In this document: positions 1 through 8,569 of the stretch, one piece after another
How positions within the stretch are numbered: position 1 is the stretch's first letter
How the letters are laid out: each line of letters opens with the position of its first letter
DNA from: Seonamhaeicola maritimus
Lineage (GTDB): Bacteria; Bacteroidota; Bacteroidia; Flavobacteriales; Flavobacteriaceae
Assembly (NCBI RefSeq): GCF_008056315.1
Contig: NZ_VRKQ01000008.1
Location: 886,957 to 950,956, forward strand
Direction of reading: 5' to 3'
DNA length: 64,000 nt
Made by a program: the position numbers and the translations under genes
The notes under the pieces: model-generated
The model's input: only the letters and a program-made list of their open reading frames with translations
The model's database searches: none
Told to the model about the DNA's origin: nothing

Positions 1-824
1 TGATTATTATAGTCCCATAGCTCAAAAGTGCCAGAATCCATAATAGATTTTGTTAATGAAACTACTTCATTTAAATAAGTGTTGATATTTGCTGGATCAT
101 AACCAGCACTACCAGCTCCTGATGAAGTTCCATCACCATCTGTATCTGTTCCTACATATTTCATCCAAGTGGCTTCATGTAATAGCACATCCGCTTTAAA
201 AGCTTGAGCAGCTTCTTTGCTAATTTTACCTTTTTCACTACCACCTATATTAGCTTCATTTGGTAAGCCAGCTATGGCCGCATCTAAGTCTGCTAAAATT
301 TGAGCAGTAACTTCGTATCTACTATTACGTGGTCCATATAGTTCGTCAGAATCAACGTCTAAAGATCTTGTTACTATTGTAACACCTCCATAACGCTGCA
401 TTAAATTGAAATGATGATACGCTCTGAAAAAATATGCTGTTGCCACATATTGTGATATGGCAGCTTGGTCTTCAAAAACCTCTGCCCTCTCAATTAATAG
501 GTTTAAGTTTCTAATTTGAGTGTATGGATTATTGTAATAACCATCAGTAGCTGGTGCTTGAGTCTCACCTCTACTGTATTCTTGCATAGCACTACCTTCT
601 TCATATCCAACCAAATCAGAACCATGATCTGAATAGATTGCTTGATCTTGCCATCTATATAAACCTCCATATAGACCATTAGAACCAGTTAAAAAGTGAT
701 CAACTTGATTGTAATAAGAGCCCTCTGTTAAAGACGAAGGGTGATCTAAGTCTATAAAATCATCTTCACAGGATGTGAAGAACACCATTAAACATGGTAA
801 TATTAGATAAATTACTTTTTTCAT
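1..824 (-). CDS. SusD-like glycan-binding outer-membrane lipoprotein (partial)
   Basis: This is the surface lipoprotein that captures oligosaccharides and closes over the SusC channel. The reading frame starts at the ATG complementary to 822-824 and runs off the left edge, so only about 274 N-terminal residues are present. It begins with a lipoprotein signal (FFTSC, lipid-anchored Cys19) followed by acidic residues EDD, typical of surface-exported Bacteroidota lipoproteins. The next part reads as the RagB/SusD helical (TPR-like) fold: N-L-N-L-L-I-E-R-A, then a Y-F-F-R-A-Y-H-H-F segment, then R-Y-G-G-V. It follows its SusC partner on the same strand with a 26-bp gap, the standard order. The family call is firm; ligand specificity cannot be read from sequence. 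Confidence 0.93.
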   Translation of the reverse strand, partial: MKKVIYLILPCLMVFFTSCEDDFIDLDHPSSLTEGSYYNQVDHFLTGSNGLYGGLYRWQDQAIYSDHGSDLVGYEEGSAMQEYSRGETQAPATDGYYNNPYTQIRNLNLLIERAEVFEDQAAISQYVATAYFFRAYHHFNLMQRYGGVTIVTRSLDVDSDELYGPRNSRYEVTAQILADLDAAIAGLPNEANIGGSEKGKISKEAAQAFKADVLLHEATWMKYVGTDTDGDGTSSGAGSAGYDPANINTYLNEVVSLTKSIMDSGTFELWDYNN

Positions 825-850
825 TTGTATATAATTTTTTATTAATAATA

Positions 851-3800
851 TTAAATGGATAATTTTATACCCATGGCCCATGAACGCATGAACGGATAAA
901 CACTTGCATTTGTGCTAGCTCTAAACTCTGGATCATAACCATCTTTTACACTTGTGAACTCAAACAAATCGTTTCCTGAAAAATAAACACGTACATTATT
1001 AATTGGAGTACCACCTATTTTTAAGCCTTTAATATTATAACCTATAATTAGTTGTTTTAATCTAAGGTATTTATTGTTTTGTAAAATATGGTCTTTACTT
1101 CTGTAGTTCCATCTAGATATACCACGTTGTGTAGTTAATCTAGGGAATTCTGCATTACGGTTATCTTCGGTCCAAGTTCTACCTAACCACGTGTTAGATT
1201 GGTTTTGCCACTCAGCTTGAAATGGTTGTGCAAAATAACCTGTTCTATAAATGTTATGCTTAAGGGCTCCTTGGAAGAATGCACTTAAATCCCAGTTTTT
1301 ATATTTTACATCAAAATTTAATCCGTAAACATAATGCGGTTGAGCATCACCATGGTAAGTTAAATCGTCATTATTAATAACGCCATCACCATTAGAATCT
1401 ACAACTTTCATGTCACCTGGACGTAAGGCATTGTTTGAAGTTTGTGAAGGTAAAATACCTCCTGCAGTAAGACCAGCATAATAAGCATCAACTTCGGCCT
1501 GCGAGTCAAAATACCCATCAGTTTCCCATAAATAAAAGGAGTTAATTGGCTTCCCTTCAATAATTTCATTACCACTATTAAGGTTTTCTGTAGGTACACC
1601 TAAGAAACCTTCTTCTTCATAGAAATCTACTACCTCATTTCGGCTGTCACTCATGTTAGCACTAACAGAAAGGTCAAAATCTCCAATTTGGTCTCTCCAG
1701 CCAATTGCAAATTCCCATCCTTTGGTTTCAAGAATACCTTCATTTGTAAACGGTGGATTTGTACCTAAAGTTTCTGGTCTAGCTCTTCTAATAAGCATAC
1801 CAATGTTCTTCTTTTTAAATAAGTCAACAGAACCGAATACCTTGTTGTTAAATAATCTGAAATCTAAACCTATTTCTTTATTTACAAGACGTTCCCATGT
1901 AGTGGTACTACTAAATAAACTACTGGCAACTGATGTTCCTTGCTGAGCGGCGTTGGTTTGTCCAAAAATTGTTGAACCAGTTCCAACAGTTGATAAGTAA
2001 TCAAAGTTTCCTATACCTGCGGTACTACCTAATTCTCCATAACCACCACGTAACTTTAAGAATGATATGATGTTATTGTCTTGTAGAAAATCTTCTGAGC
2101 TAAGAACCCAACCACCAGAAACACTAAAGTAATTTTGCCATTTTTGTCCTTGTGCAAACCTAGAAGATCCATCACGTCTTCCTTGGAGTTCTAATAAGTA
2201 CTTACTTTTGTAATCATAATTTATACGACCAATATACCCAAAGAATCCCCATTCACTACCACCACCATTGTTAGTATAAACAGCAGTATCCGATGAAGGC
2301 TCCCCTACATTTAAATCATATACACCAAGATCAACAAAACCTGGTGTACCTTGTATTCTACCTCCTAGATTATTAGAAATATTTTTTTCAGAGTCTATCG
2401 CTAACATTCCCGTTACATTATGGTCTCCAAAGCTATTGTTATAGTTTAAAGTAGCATTATACTTTTTATAAACTATTGAGCCAGATTCTTCATCAATGAA
2501 ACTTGTTCTATTTATACTGTTAGAATAACCGCCTTGCCAAGAATAAAGAGGTACTTCAGTTTGATATTCTTGATCTTCTCTATGTTGTTTATTAAACGAG
2601 TAAGATGCCGTAACATTAAAATTATCGTTAATTTTATATGTGGCCTGTGTGGTTAAACTAAGTTGTTCATCTTTGTCATTTCTTCTACCTCCATCTTTAA
2701 CCATTGCAATGGCATTTCTGTCACCTGTGATATTAACACCTCCAAAATTGGCATAATATTGCCCTTGGTCATTATAAGTAGGGAATAAAGGTGCATCCCA
2801 CGTAGCGGCTTCTCTTGCTAAACCTTCAGCAGGTCCTGAAAAACTATTGTGAAAGTAAGAAATATTTGTATTTATACTTAGTTTATCACTTATATTATTA
2901 CTGTAATTTAAAGCAAAGTTGTATCTGTCGGCTGTATCATCTGCTACTTTTAAGCCACCTACATTCTCATCATAACCAGCAGAAATACGGAAGCTACTTT
3001 TTTCATCGCCTCCAGAGACACTCACGTTATGTTGACTTGAATAAGAGTTACCGAACATTTCATCAAACTTAGCTGAATTACCTAACCAGATGTTTCCGTT
3101 TATAGGTAAATCATAATAGCCTTCTTCTCCATTAGCAATTCTCTGTACATTATCACGATTAGCCCAAAAGAAATAGCGAGGTGGATAACCAGCTGCAATA
3201 TCTTGATCAACAGCAGCTAAGTAAAGCTGTCCGTATTGAGACATGGTTGGCGACGGAGGGCGAATACCTATAGTACCCATACGGAATACAGAACTCACAT
3301 CTACCTTAACCTTACCTTTTCCTTTTTTGGTTGTTACAAGAACTACCCCACCAGCGGCACGAGAACCATAAACTGATGCAGAACCACCTTTTAGGACACT
3401 GATGCTTTCAATGTCATTAGGGTTCATATTATTAAAAGTTTGTGCGTTAATTGCAGGAACACCATCAATAACAAATAGAGGACTTATTCCATTAATAGAA
3501 GATACACCTCTAATTTGAAAATTAATTCCTTCATCACCTGGTCTTGAAGAAGTACGTGTAACCACCAAACCTGGTGTTCTACCTTGAAGCGCTAATGCAG
3601 CACTACCTTGTGCTAAATCTTCAAAAGCTTCAGCTTTTATTTGCTCAACTGCACCAGTTAGAGTCTCTTTTTTTGCAGTACCGTAACCTACCACTACAAC
3701 TTCATCTAATTGAGCAAGGTCTGGTTGTAATGTAACATTTATGGTAGTATTGCTTCCTACTACAATTTCTTGTGCTGCAAAACCAATATAAGAAAATACT

Positions 3801-4078
3801 AATACATCCCCTGCAGAAGCACTAATGGAGTAATTTCCATCAAAATCGGTAACGGCACCTGTTGATGTTCCTTTAACAAGAACATTTACCCCAGGCACTC
3901 CCATGTTGTCATCAGCACTAATAACGGTTCCTGTAATAGAAGTTTGAACAACTTCGGAATCTAATGAGGCGTTCGCCGCATGTACGTGTGTAGATAAGAC
4001 AGAAAGCATAAAGGCCATTACCCAAAATAGACTTGAGTAATTTTTCAGTCTTAGCTGATAATGTCTAAGTTTAGTCAT
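851..4078 (-). CDS. SusC-like TonB-dependent outer-membrane transporter
   Basis: This 1075-residue protein is a TonB-dependent importer of large oligosaccharides. In order it has an N-terminal signal region (hydrophobic stretch about residues 15-34, ending HVHAA), a CarboxypepD_reg-like beta-sandwich (about 48-120, with P-G-V-N-V-L-V-K-G-T and F-D-G-N-Y-S), the SusC signature D-E-V-V-V-V-G-Y-G-T, a plug domain (about 140-255, with V-L-K-G-G-S-A-S-V-Y-G-S-R-A-A-G-G-V), and a long beta-barrel ending in G-I-K-L-S-I. A calcium-loop-like D-S-N-G-D-G-V-I-N-N-D-D lies near residue 905. It is transcribed with the SusD gene and divergently from all the enzymes. It is the only SusC in the window, so it probably serves the whole locus. 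Confidence 0.97.
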   Translation of the reverse strand: MTKLRHYQLRLKNYSSLFWVMAFMLSVLSTHVHAANASLDSEVVQTSITGTVISADDNMGVPGVNVLVKGTSTGAVTDFDGNYSISASAGDVLVFSYIGFAAQEIVVGSNTTINVTLQPDLAQLDEVVVVGYGTAKKETLTGAVEQIKAEAFEDLAQGSAALALQGRTPGLVVTRTSSRPGDEGINFQIRGVSSINGISPLFVIDGVPAINAQTFNNMNPNDIESISVLKGGSASVYGSRAAGGVVLVTTKKGKGKVKVDVSSVFRMGTIGIRPPSPTMSQYGQLYLAAVDQDIAAGYPPRYFFWANRDNVQRIANGEEGYYDLPINGNIWLGNSAKFDEMFGNSYSSQHNVSVSGGDEKSSFRISAGYDENVGGLKVADDTADRYNFALNYSNNISDKLSINTNISYFHNSFSGPAEGLAREAATWDAPLFPTYNDQGQYYANFGGVNITGDRNAIAMVKDGGRRNDKDEQLSLTTQATYKINDNFNVTASYSFNKQHREDQEYQTEVPLYSWQGGYSNSINRTSFIDEESGSIVYKKYNATLNYNNSFGDHNVTGMLAIDSEKNISNNLGGRIQGTPGFVDLGVYDLNVGEPSSDTAVYTNNGGGSEWGFFGYIGRINYDYKSKYLLELQGRRDGSSRFAQGQKWQNYFSVSGGWVLSSEDFLQDNNIISFLKLRGGYGELGSTAGIGNFDYLSTVGTGSTIFGQTNAAQQGTSVASSLFSSTTTWERLVNKEIGLDFRLFNNKVFGSVDLFKKKNIGMLIRRARPETLGTNPPFTNEGILETKGWEFAIGWRDQIGDFDLSVSANMSDSRNEVVDFYEEEGFLGVPTENLNSGNEIIEGKPINSFYLWETDGYFDSQAEVDAYYAGLTAGGILPSQTSNNALRPGDMKVVDSNGDGVINNDDLTYHGDAQPHYVYGLNFDVKYKNWDLSAFFQGALKHNIYRTGYFAQPFQAEWQNQSNTWLGRTWTEDNRNAEFPRLTTQRGISRWNYRSKDHILQNNKYLRLKQLIIGYNIKGLKIGGTPINNVRVYFSGNDLFEFTSVKDGYDPEFRASTNASVYPFMRSWAMGIKLSI

Positions 4079-4119
4079 AAATTTTTAGTTTAAATTGTTA
4101 ATAAATTAGTTAGTAAAAA

Positions 4120-4152
4120 TTGGTGTTTGAAAAATGGTTAAATAAACACCAA
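4120..4152. promoter_or_regulatory. Inverted repeat in the susC leader region
   Basis: A perfect 9-bp inverted repeat, TTGGTGTTT at 4120-4128 and AAACACCAA at 4144-4152, encloses a 15-nt loop. It lies 42-74 bp upstream of the SusC start. It could be an operator for a dimeric regulator or a hairpin in the 5' leader of the susCD mRNA. No T-tract follows the repeat directly on the minus strand, so it does not look like a terminator. The role is inferred from position only. Confidence 0.4.
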
Positions 4153-4639
4153 ACTATAATTATGACAATGTTAGAAAGAAAAGAGGTGCTCGCTGATAAA
4201 TTATTACTCATAGAATATAAATTATAGTCCTTTTGTTAATTTGGGTATTAAAAGATGTGAAACTAAAAAATATTTGTTAATTAAAATGGCTGGTTTTTGT
4301 ATTGTAAAAAATCAATCAAATAATTGTATGTCAATATAAAGATAATAGCATGGTTAATTATTATTATTTTTTGTGATTTTTTTGGTACGATACTAGGCTG
4401 TTTCAAGATTAACCCCTTCCGTTTTTAGACTCATTGTTTTATTTAAAAAGATGTTAAGTCTTTGTTATATAAGGTTTTACCTGTTTTTAAAAGCTATTGA
4501 TTGAATAGATTCTTATATGAAGGTACATACTTATAATACGAGTTTAGTTCATGAAATTATTTTTAATTGTAAAATTTAATGCAGCACTTATTTATAATAT
4601 AATGGAATCTTGTTGTGCTATTATTTAATGGTTTACATA

Positions 4640-4653
4640 CGCATTAATGCGTG
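4640..4653. promoter_or_regulatory. 14-bp perfect palindrome, candidate operator
   Basis: ACGCATTAATGCGT is a perfect palindrome with GC-containing ends inside otherwise AT-rich DNA, about 250 bp upstream of the GH88 gene. Its size and symmetry fit an operator for a dimeric LacI- or GntR-type repressor. No such regulator gene is present in the window and no second copy was noticed, so the assignment is speculative. Confidence 0.25.
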
Positions 4654-4899
4654 GTCTAGTTTTTTAATTCATTTTGGTTTCGAACAGTTGTAATTAGCTT
4701 TATACAATAGAAAATATGGGTGTAAATTCATTAAAAGAGCAATAGTTTATAGCCTTTGAATTATAATTTATTAGCCATAAAGGTTATTCTGTATAATCTT
4801 GTATTATGTTAATTCAAAGTCTGAAATTGATTTACTTATTTGGTATAAACGACTTTGGTTTTTATAATTCAATAAACTACACCAACTTAAACATATTTG

Positions 4900-6129
4900 A
4901 TGATGACACGAATCGTTTTACTTTTATCAATTCTCTTTTTTGTTTCTTGTAATTCGTTAAAAAAAGAAGAAGAACAAACTAAAGAATTCAGTCTAGATAA
5001 AGTTCTAAATAGTAACGTTCTTAAAACTAAAGAAACACTCAAAACGCTATCCGTTTCTGATGGATTTCCAAGAAATATTGAAGAAGGAGAAACCAATTGG
5101 AAAACAGTAGGTGTAAGAGATTGGTGTAGTGGATTTTGGCCTGGGGTTTTATGGTATGCTTATGAGTACTCTAAAGATGAGAGTATAAAACATTATGCTG
5201 AAGCTTTTACGAAGCCAATAGATACAATCGCATTTAGTTCTGCAGACAATCATGATATTGGTTTTATGGTGTATTGTAGTTATGGAAATGGTTATAGACT
5301 AACCGGAAATGAAAACTACAAAAAGGTATTGTTATCGGCCGCAGATACATTGGCTACGTTGTATAATCCTAATGTAGGTAGTATTTTATCTTGGCCTGTG
5401 CACTTGGACACATATAAGCATAATACTATTATAGATAATATGATGAATTTGGAGTTGCTTTTTTGGGCATCAAAAAATGGCGAGAATAAGGCATTATATG
5501 ATATTGCTGAAAGTCATGCGGAGGTTACAATGAAGCATATTGTAAGACCAGATAATGCTGTTTATCATTTAGGGTCTTTTGATGATCAAACCGGAGAATT
5601 TCTTAAAGGATATACGCATCAAGGTTATGCAGATGAATCTATGTGGGCAAGAGGACAAACATGGGGTATTTATGGGTTTGCCATTGCCGCAAGAGAAACA
5701 GAAAGGGAAGATTTTCTTGATACATCTAAAAGGCTAGCAGATCATTTTTTGAAACGCATGCCCGAGGATGGAATCCCATATTGGGATTTTGATGACCCCA
5801 AAATACCAAACTCACCTAAAGATGCTTCTGCCGCGGCTGTTGCGGCATGTGGAATGTTGGAGCTTTCGGGATTGGTGAAAGAGGAATCTTTAAAGAAAAA
5901 ATATATTGATGCTGCGAAGAGTTTTTTAGAGATTCTATCATCTGATAATTACTTAAGTGGAGATACTAATCAAGCATTATTGTTACATTCTACAGGTCAC
6001 CACCCTAAGAACTCAGAAATAAATGTGCCAATTATTTATGCAGATTATTATTTTATGGAAGCACTGTTAAGACTTAACAAGTTAGAAGAATCTTTAACAG
6101 ATGCTGATGGAGCTGTAGCTACAAATTAA
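4900..6129 (+). CDS. GH88 unsaturated glucuronyl hydrolase, lipoprotein
   Basis: GH88 enzymes remove the 4,5-unsaturated uronic acid that polysaccharide lyases leave at the non-reducing end of oligosaccharides. The protein has 409 residues, near the family norm plus a leader. The N-terminus is a lipoprotein signal (FFVSC, Cys17). Family landmarks are F-W-P-G around 79-82, S-A-D-N-H-D-I-G-F with Asp119, and T-I-I-D-N-M-M-N with Asp179; the last two match the catalytic Asp pair known for Bacillus unsaturated glucuronyl hydrolase. An in-frame TTG three bases upstream exists, but the ATG at 4900 (or the next at 4903) is the more usual start. It is the first gene of the plus-strand cluster and is followed by a strong terminator. 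Its presence implies that lyases act upstream in this pathway. Confidence 0.92.
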   Translation: MMTRIVLLLSILFFVSCNSLKKEEEQTKEFSLDKVLNSNVLKTKETLKTLSVSDGFPRNIEEGETNWKTVGVRDWCSGFWPGVLWYAYEYSKDESIKHYAEAFTKPIDTIAFSSADNHDIGFMVYCSYGNGYRLTGNENYKKVLLSAADTLATLYNPNVGSILSWPVHLDTYKHNTIIDNMMNLELLFWASKNGENKALYDIAESHAEVTMKHIVRPDNAVYHLGSFDDQTGEFLKGYTHQGYADESMWARGQTWGIYGFAIAARETEREDFLDTSKRLADHFLKRMPEDGIPYWDFDDPKIPNSPKDASAAAVAACGMLELSGLVKEESLKKKYIDAAKSFLEILSSDNYLSGDTNQALLLHSTGHHPKNSEINVPIIYADYYFMEALLRLNKLEESLTDADGAVATN

Positions 6130-6178
6130 ATTTGATAAAAAATAATGGATTTCATATTCATGATTGTTGTTTTAGATG

Positions 6179-6210
6179 AAAAGTATGATCAAAATAGATC
6201 ATACTTTTTT
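6179..6210 (+). terminator. Rho-independent terminator after GH88
   Basis: A perfect 12-bp stem (AAAAGTATGATC at 6179-6190, GATCATACTTTT at 6197-6208) with a 6-nt loop runs into a T-tract (6205-6210). It lies 49 bp after the GH88 stop codon and ends 7 bp before the chosen SGNH start. It overlaps an upstream in-frame ATG at 6176, which argues against that ATG as the start. It may end the GH88 transcript or act as an attenuator for the genes downstream. Confidence 0.8.
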
Positions 6211-6217
6211 AATTGTA

Positions 6218-6991
6218 ATGAAACCAAATGAAATGTTACCAATCAATAACACTATTCTTAAATTGTTGTTATTCACTCTTTTTTTTTGTACTTCTTGTGG
6301 GATTGGAAAAATTCAAAATGAAGTTAAAGAGGGGCCTATTGTTGTTGATAATAATGGAATAGCGGGTAACACTACATTAGATTTATTAAATAGAGTAGAT
6401 GCAGATGTATTAGGCAAAAAATCAGATTTAGTCATTCTCATGGTAGGTACAAATGATATGCTTAATTCTAACAAATTTGTTTCTTACAGAGATTACGAGG
6501 CAAACCTAACTCAAATTGTTAGAAAAATTAAAAAACACGGGACAGAAGTTTTGTTAATGAGTTCACCTACGGTTGATAGTGTGTATTTATTTGGAAGACA
6601 TGATAAAACCCTGTTCGAGGAAGACCCCAATATAAAGCTTCAAAATGCAAAAAATATTGTAGCTCAGGTAGCCAAAGAGAATAATACACTTTATTTGGAT
6701 GTTAATAGTGTTTTTAGCAAAGGAGGTTTACCAGTTCACAATCAGGACGATTACATAATAAATGAAAAGAATAGTAATAAAAAAGATGGTGTTCATTTAA
6801 CATCCCTAGGCTACAAATTTATTGCTAAAATAGTATTTCAATATTTGGTTGAAAACAATTTACAAGTTAGGTATAAAAGTATTGTTTGTTTTGGAGATTC
6901 ATTAACAAAAGGTTCTGGTGCCAAAGGAGCAGGAACAATTACAGGTGAAAATTATCCATCATTCTTAAATCAAATGCTCAATGAAATTTAA
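6218..6991 (+). CDS. Circularly permuted SGNH/GDSL hydrolase (probable carbohydrate esterase), lipoprotein
   Basis: SGNH hydrolases in PULs usually remove acetyl or other acyl groups from sugars. All conserved blocks are present but in permuted order. After a lipoprotein signal (CTSC, Cys27) comes block II (N-N-G-I-A-G-N-T-T, Gly50), then block III G-T-N-D (77-80), then block V D-G-V-H (Asp190, His193). Block I, F-G-D-S-L-T-K-G-S-G with nucleophile Ser228, comes last, followed by G-E-N-Y-P-S-F-L. In normal members block I opens the domain. The start at 6218 is chosen because earlier in-frame ATGs lie in the terminator hairpin; ATG 6233 is an alternative. The last 11 bp overlap the symporter gene. 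Length is 257 residues. Function as an esterase is inferred from family. Confidence 0.85.
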   Translation: MKPNEMLPINNTILKLLLFTLFFCTSCGIGKIQNEVKEGPIVVDNNGIAGNTTLDLLNRVDADVLGKKSDLVILMVGTNDMLNSNKFVSYRDYEANLTQIVRKIKKHGTEVLLMSSPTVDSVYLFGRHDKTLFEEDPNIKLQNAKNIVAQVAKENNTLYLDVNSVFSKGGLPVHNQDDYIINEKNSNKKDGVHLTSLGYKFIAKIVFQYLVENNLQVRYKSIVCFGDSLTKGSGAKGAGTITGENYPSFLNQMLNEI

Positions 6992-8567
6992 AAAAGTAAA
7001 GAGGAAAACAATTACAGTGTCGCTTCTTCTTTTTTTTAGTATGTCTCTATTTGCTTTAAATCAGGAAGAAGTGGCTTCAAGTGGTTTTAGTACCTTGAAC
7101 TGGATTATTCTTATAGTTTTCCTTTTGGGCACAACGGTGATAGGAGAGCTTGTTAAAAATAAAGACAAAGGTTTGGATGCTTTTTTTAAAGGTGGTCAAA
7201 ACTTACCATGGTGGGCAGTTTCGTTATCACTCATAGCAACAAAAACCAGTGTAGCAACCTTTATAGCAGTACCGGCATTTGTGTTTTCTCTTAATGGAGA
7301 TTTAACCTATTTGCAAATGACTATAGGTTTTGCTTTAGGTAATATATTATTCGTTTATGTATTGTTAAAAGAATATTATGATGAAAATATTTATAGTCCA
7401 TATGATTTTATTCAGAAACGACTAGGAATTAAAATAAGTCAGTTATCCAGAACCTTTTTCATGGTTGGTGCTACCATGAGTCAAGGTGTAAGGCTATTAG
7501 GAACCGCTTTGGTGCTTAGTGTTATTACAGGTCAAAGTACGGTGGTTTGCATATTGATTATTGCAGCGTTCGCTGTTGTATGGTCTTATATTGGAGGTAT
7601 TACAACTGTGGTTTGGACAGATGCCATTCAATTTATGATATTTATTTTCGGTGCTTGTTTTGCCTTGTTTTATGCTGTTGGAGACATACCAGGAGGTTTT
7701 GGAGAGATGATGGTTATAGCAGATGAAAAGGCAAAATTAGTGCTACTCGATCTGTCGTTAGATCCTCATAAAACATATACTTTATGGGTAGGGGTATTAG
7801 GTTGTACGTTTTTTGAATTTGGTTCAAACGCCGTAGATCAAGTGGTTACACAACGCGCACTATGCTGTAAAAACTTAAAAGAAGCCCGTAAAGCGGTCGC
7901 TTTTTCAGTGATAGGGGTTGCAACCACATGGATTATGGCTTTTGTAGGTATAGGTTTAGTGGCCTATTATGATATCAATCCACTATCGGAATTACTTAGT
8001 AATTCAATAGCTCAAGAACCAGATAGAATTTTCCCATATTATGTTGTAAACGAATTGCCAAATGGTATTTCAGGATTAATAATAGCAGCCATGTTCGCAG
8101 CAGGTATTTCTACATTAGACTCGGCATTAACGGCATTGTCACAAACCAGCGTTATGGGAATAGGAACTTTAGTATTTCCAAAATTAAAAACCATGGATGA
8201 AAATAAGGTGGTTAAAATATCCAAAATGGCAATTATTATCTGGGGTGTGATTTTGGCGGTATTAGCTTATGGTTTTAGCTATTTCCAAGATGGGGGCTTA
8301 TTAGCATTAGGCTTTAAAGTGCCAGGGTATGCTTATGGGGCATTGATAGGAATAGCCTTTTTAGCGCTCATGCGAAAAGGAAAATTTATAGGTGTTTTAT
8401 CAGGGGCATTTATAGCTATACTTGTGATAGCATGGATGCATTATGAAGGTATAAGTTTCTTTTGGTGGTTCCCTGTTGGTGCAGTTGTAGTTATGGCTGT
8501 AACATTATTACATTGGAATATAGCAGGAAAAAATAAAAAATTAAATCTTCAAAAAGGAGATGCATAG
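6981..8567 (+). CDS. Sodium:solute symporter (SSS/SGLT family)
   Basis: This 528-residue inner-membrane protein belongs to the sodium-coupled solute symporter family and probably imports a monosaccharide or uronate released in the periplasm. An N-terminal hydrophobic segment (about 10-27) resembles a signal peptide, followed by the first core helix near T-L-N-W-I-I-L. Family landmarks are W-S-Y-I-G-G-I-T-T-V-V-W-T-D-A-I-Q, F-F-E-F-G-S-N-A-V-D-Q, and A-A-G-I-S-T-L-D-S-A-L-T-A near residue 380. Its start overlaps the SGNH gene by 11 bp and the FAD oxidoreductase begins 2 bp after its stop, so the three are tightly co-transcribed. The substrate cannot be named from sequence. Confidence 0.93.
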   Translation: MKFKKVKRKTITVSLLLFFSMSLFALNQEEVASSGFSTLNWIILIVFLLGTTVIGELVKNKDKGLDAFFKGGQNLPWWAVSLSLIATKTSVATFIAVPAFVFSLNGDLTYLQMTIGFALGNILFVYVLLKEYYDENIYSPYDFIQKRLGIKISQLSRTFFMVGATMSQGVRLLGTALVLSVITGQSTVVCILIIAAFAVVWSYIGGITTVVWTDAIQFMIFIFGACFALFYAVGDIPGGFGEMMVIADEKAKLVLLDLSLDPHKTYTLWVGVLGCTFFEFGSNAVDQVVTQRALCCKNLKEARKAVAFSVIGVATTWIMAFVGIGLVAYYDINPLSELLSNSIAQEPDRIFPYYVVNELPNGISGLIIAAMFAAGISTLDSALTALSQTSVMGIGTLVFPKLKTMDENKVVKISKMAIIIWGVILAVLAYGFSYFQDGGLLALGFKVPGYAYGALIGIAFLALMRKGKFIGVLSGAFIAILVIAWMHYEGISFFWWFPVGAVVVMAVTLLHWNIAGKNKKLNLQKGDA

Positions 8568-8569
8568 AT

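Larger units (their letters stand above)
4079..4899. other. Divergent intergenic region, 821 bp
   Basis: This AT-rich gap separates the susCD transcript (minus) from the enzyme cluster (plus). No credible ORF or RNA gene was seen. It should hold the promoters for both directions, but I could not find a convincing match to the Bacteroidota TAnnTTTG -7 element. Two symmetric elements stand out: the inverted repeat at 4120-4152 next to susC, and a perfect 14-bp palindrome at 4640-4653. Confidence 0.7.

Noticed and set aside
1653-1946. Plus-strand ORFs opposite the SusC gene
   Set aside because: They have no signal, motif or plausible composition and lie fully within the strongly supported SusC coding sequence; the same holds for the other short antisense or out-of-frame ORFs across the window.
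6176-6217. Upstream in-frame ATGs (6176, 6185) as starts of the SGNH gene
   Set aside because: They lie in or at the edge of the terminator hairpin 6179-6210 and add a polar stretch before the signal peptide; ATG 6218 gives a better leader.
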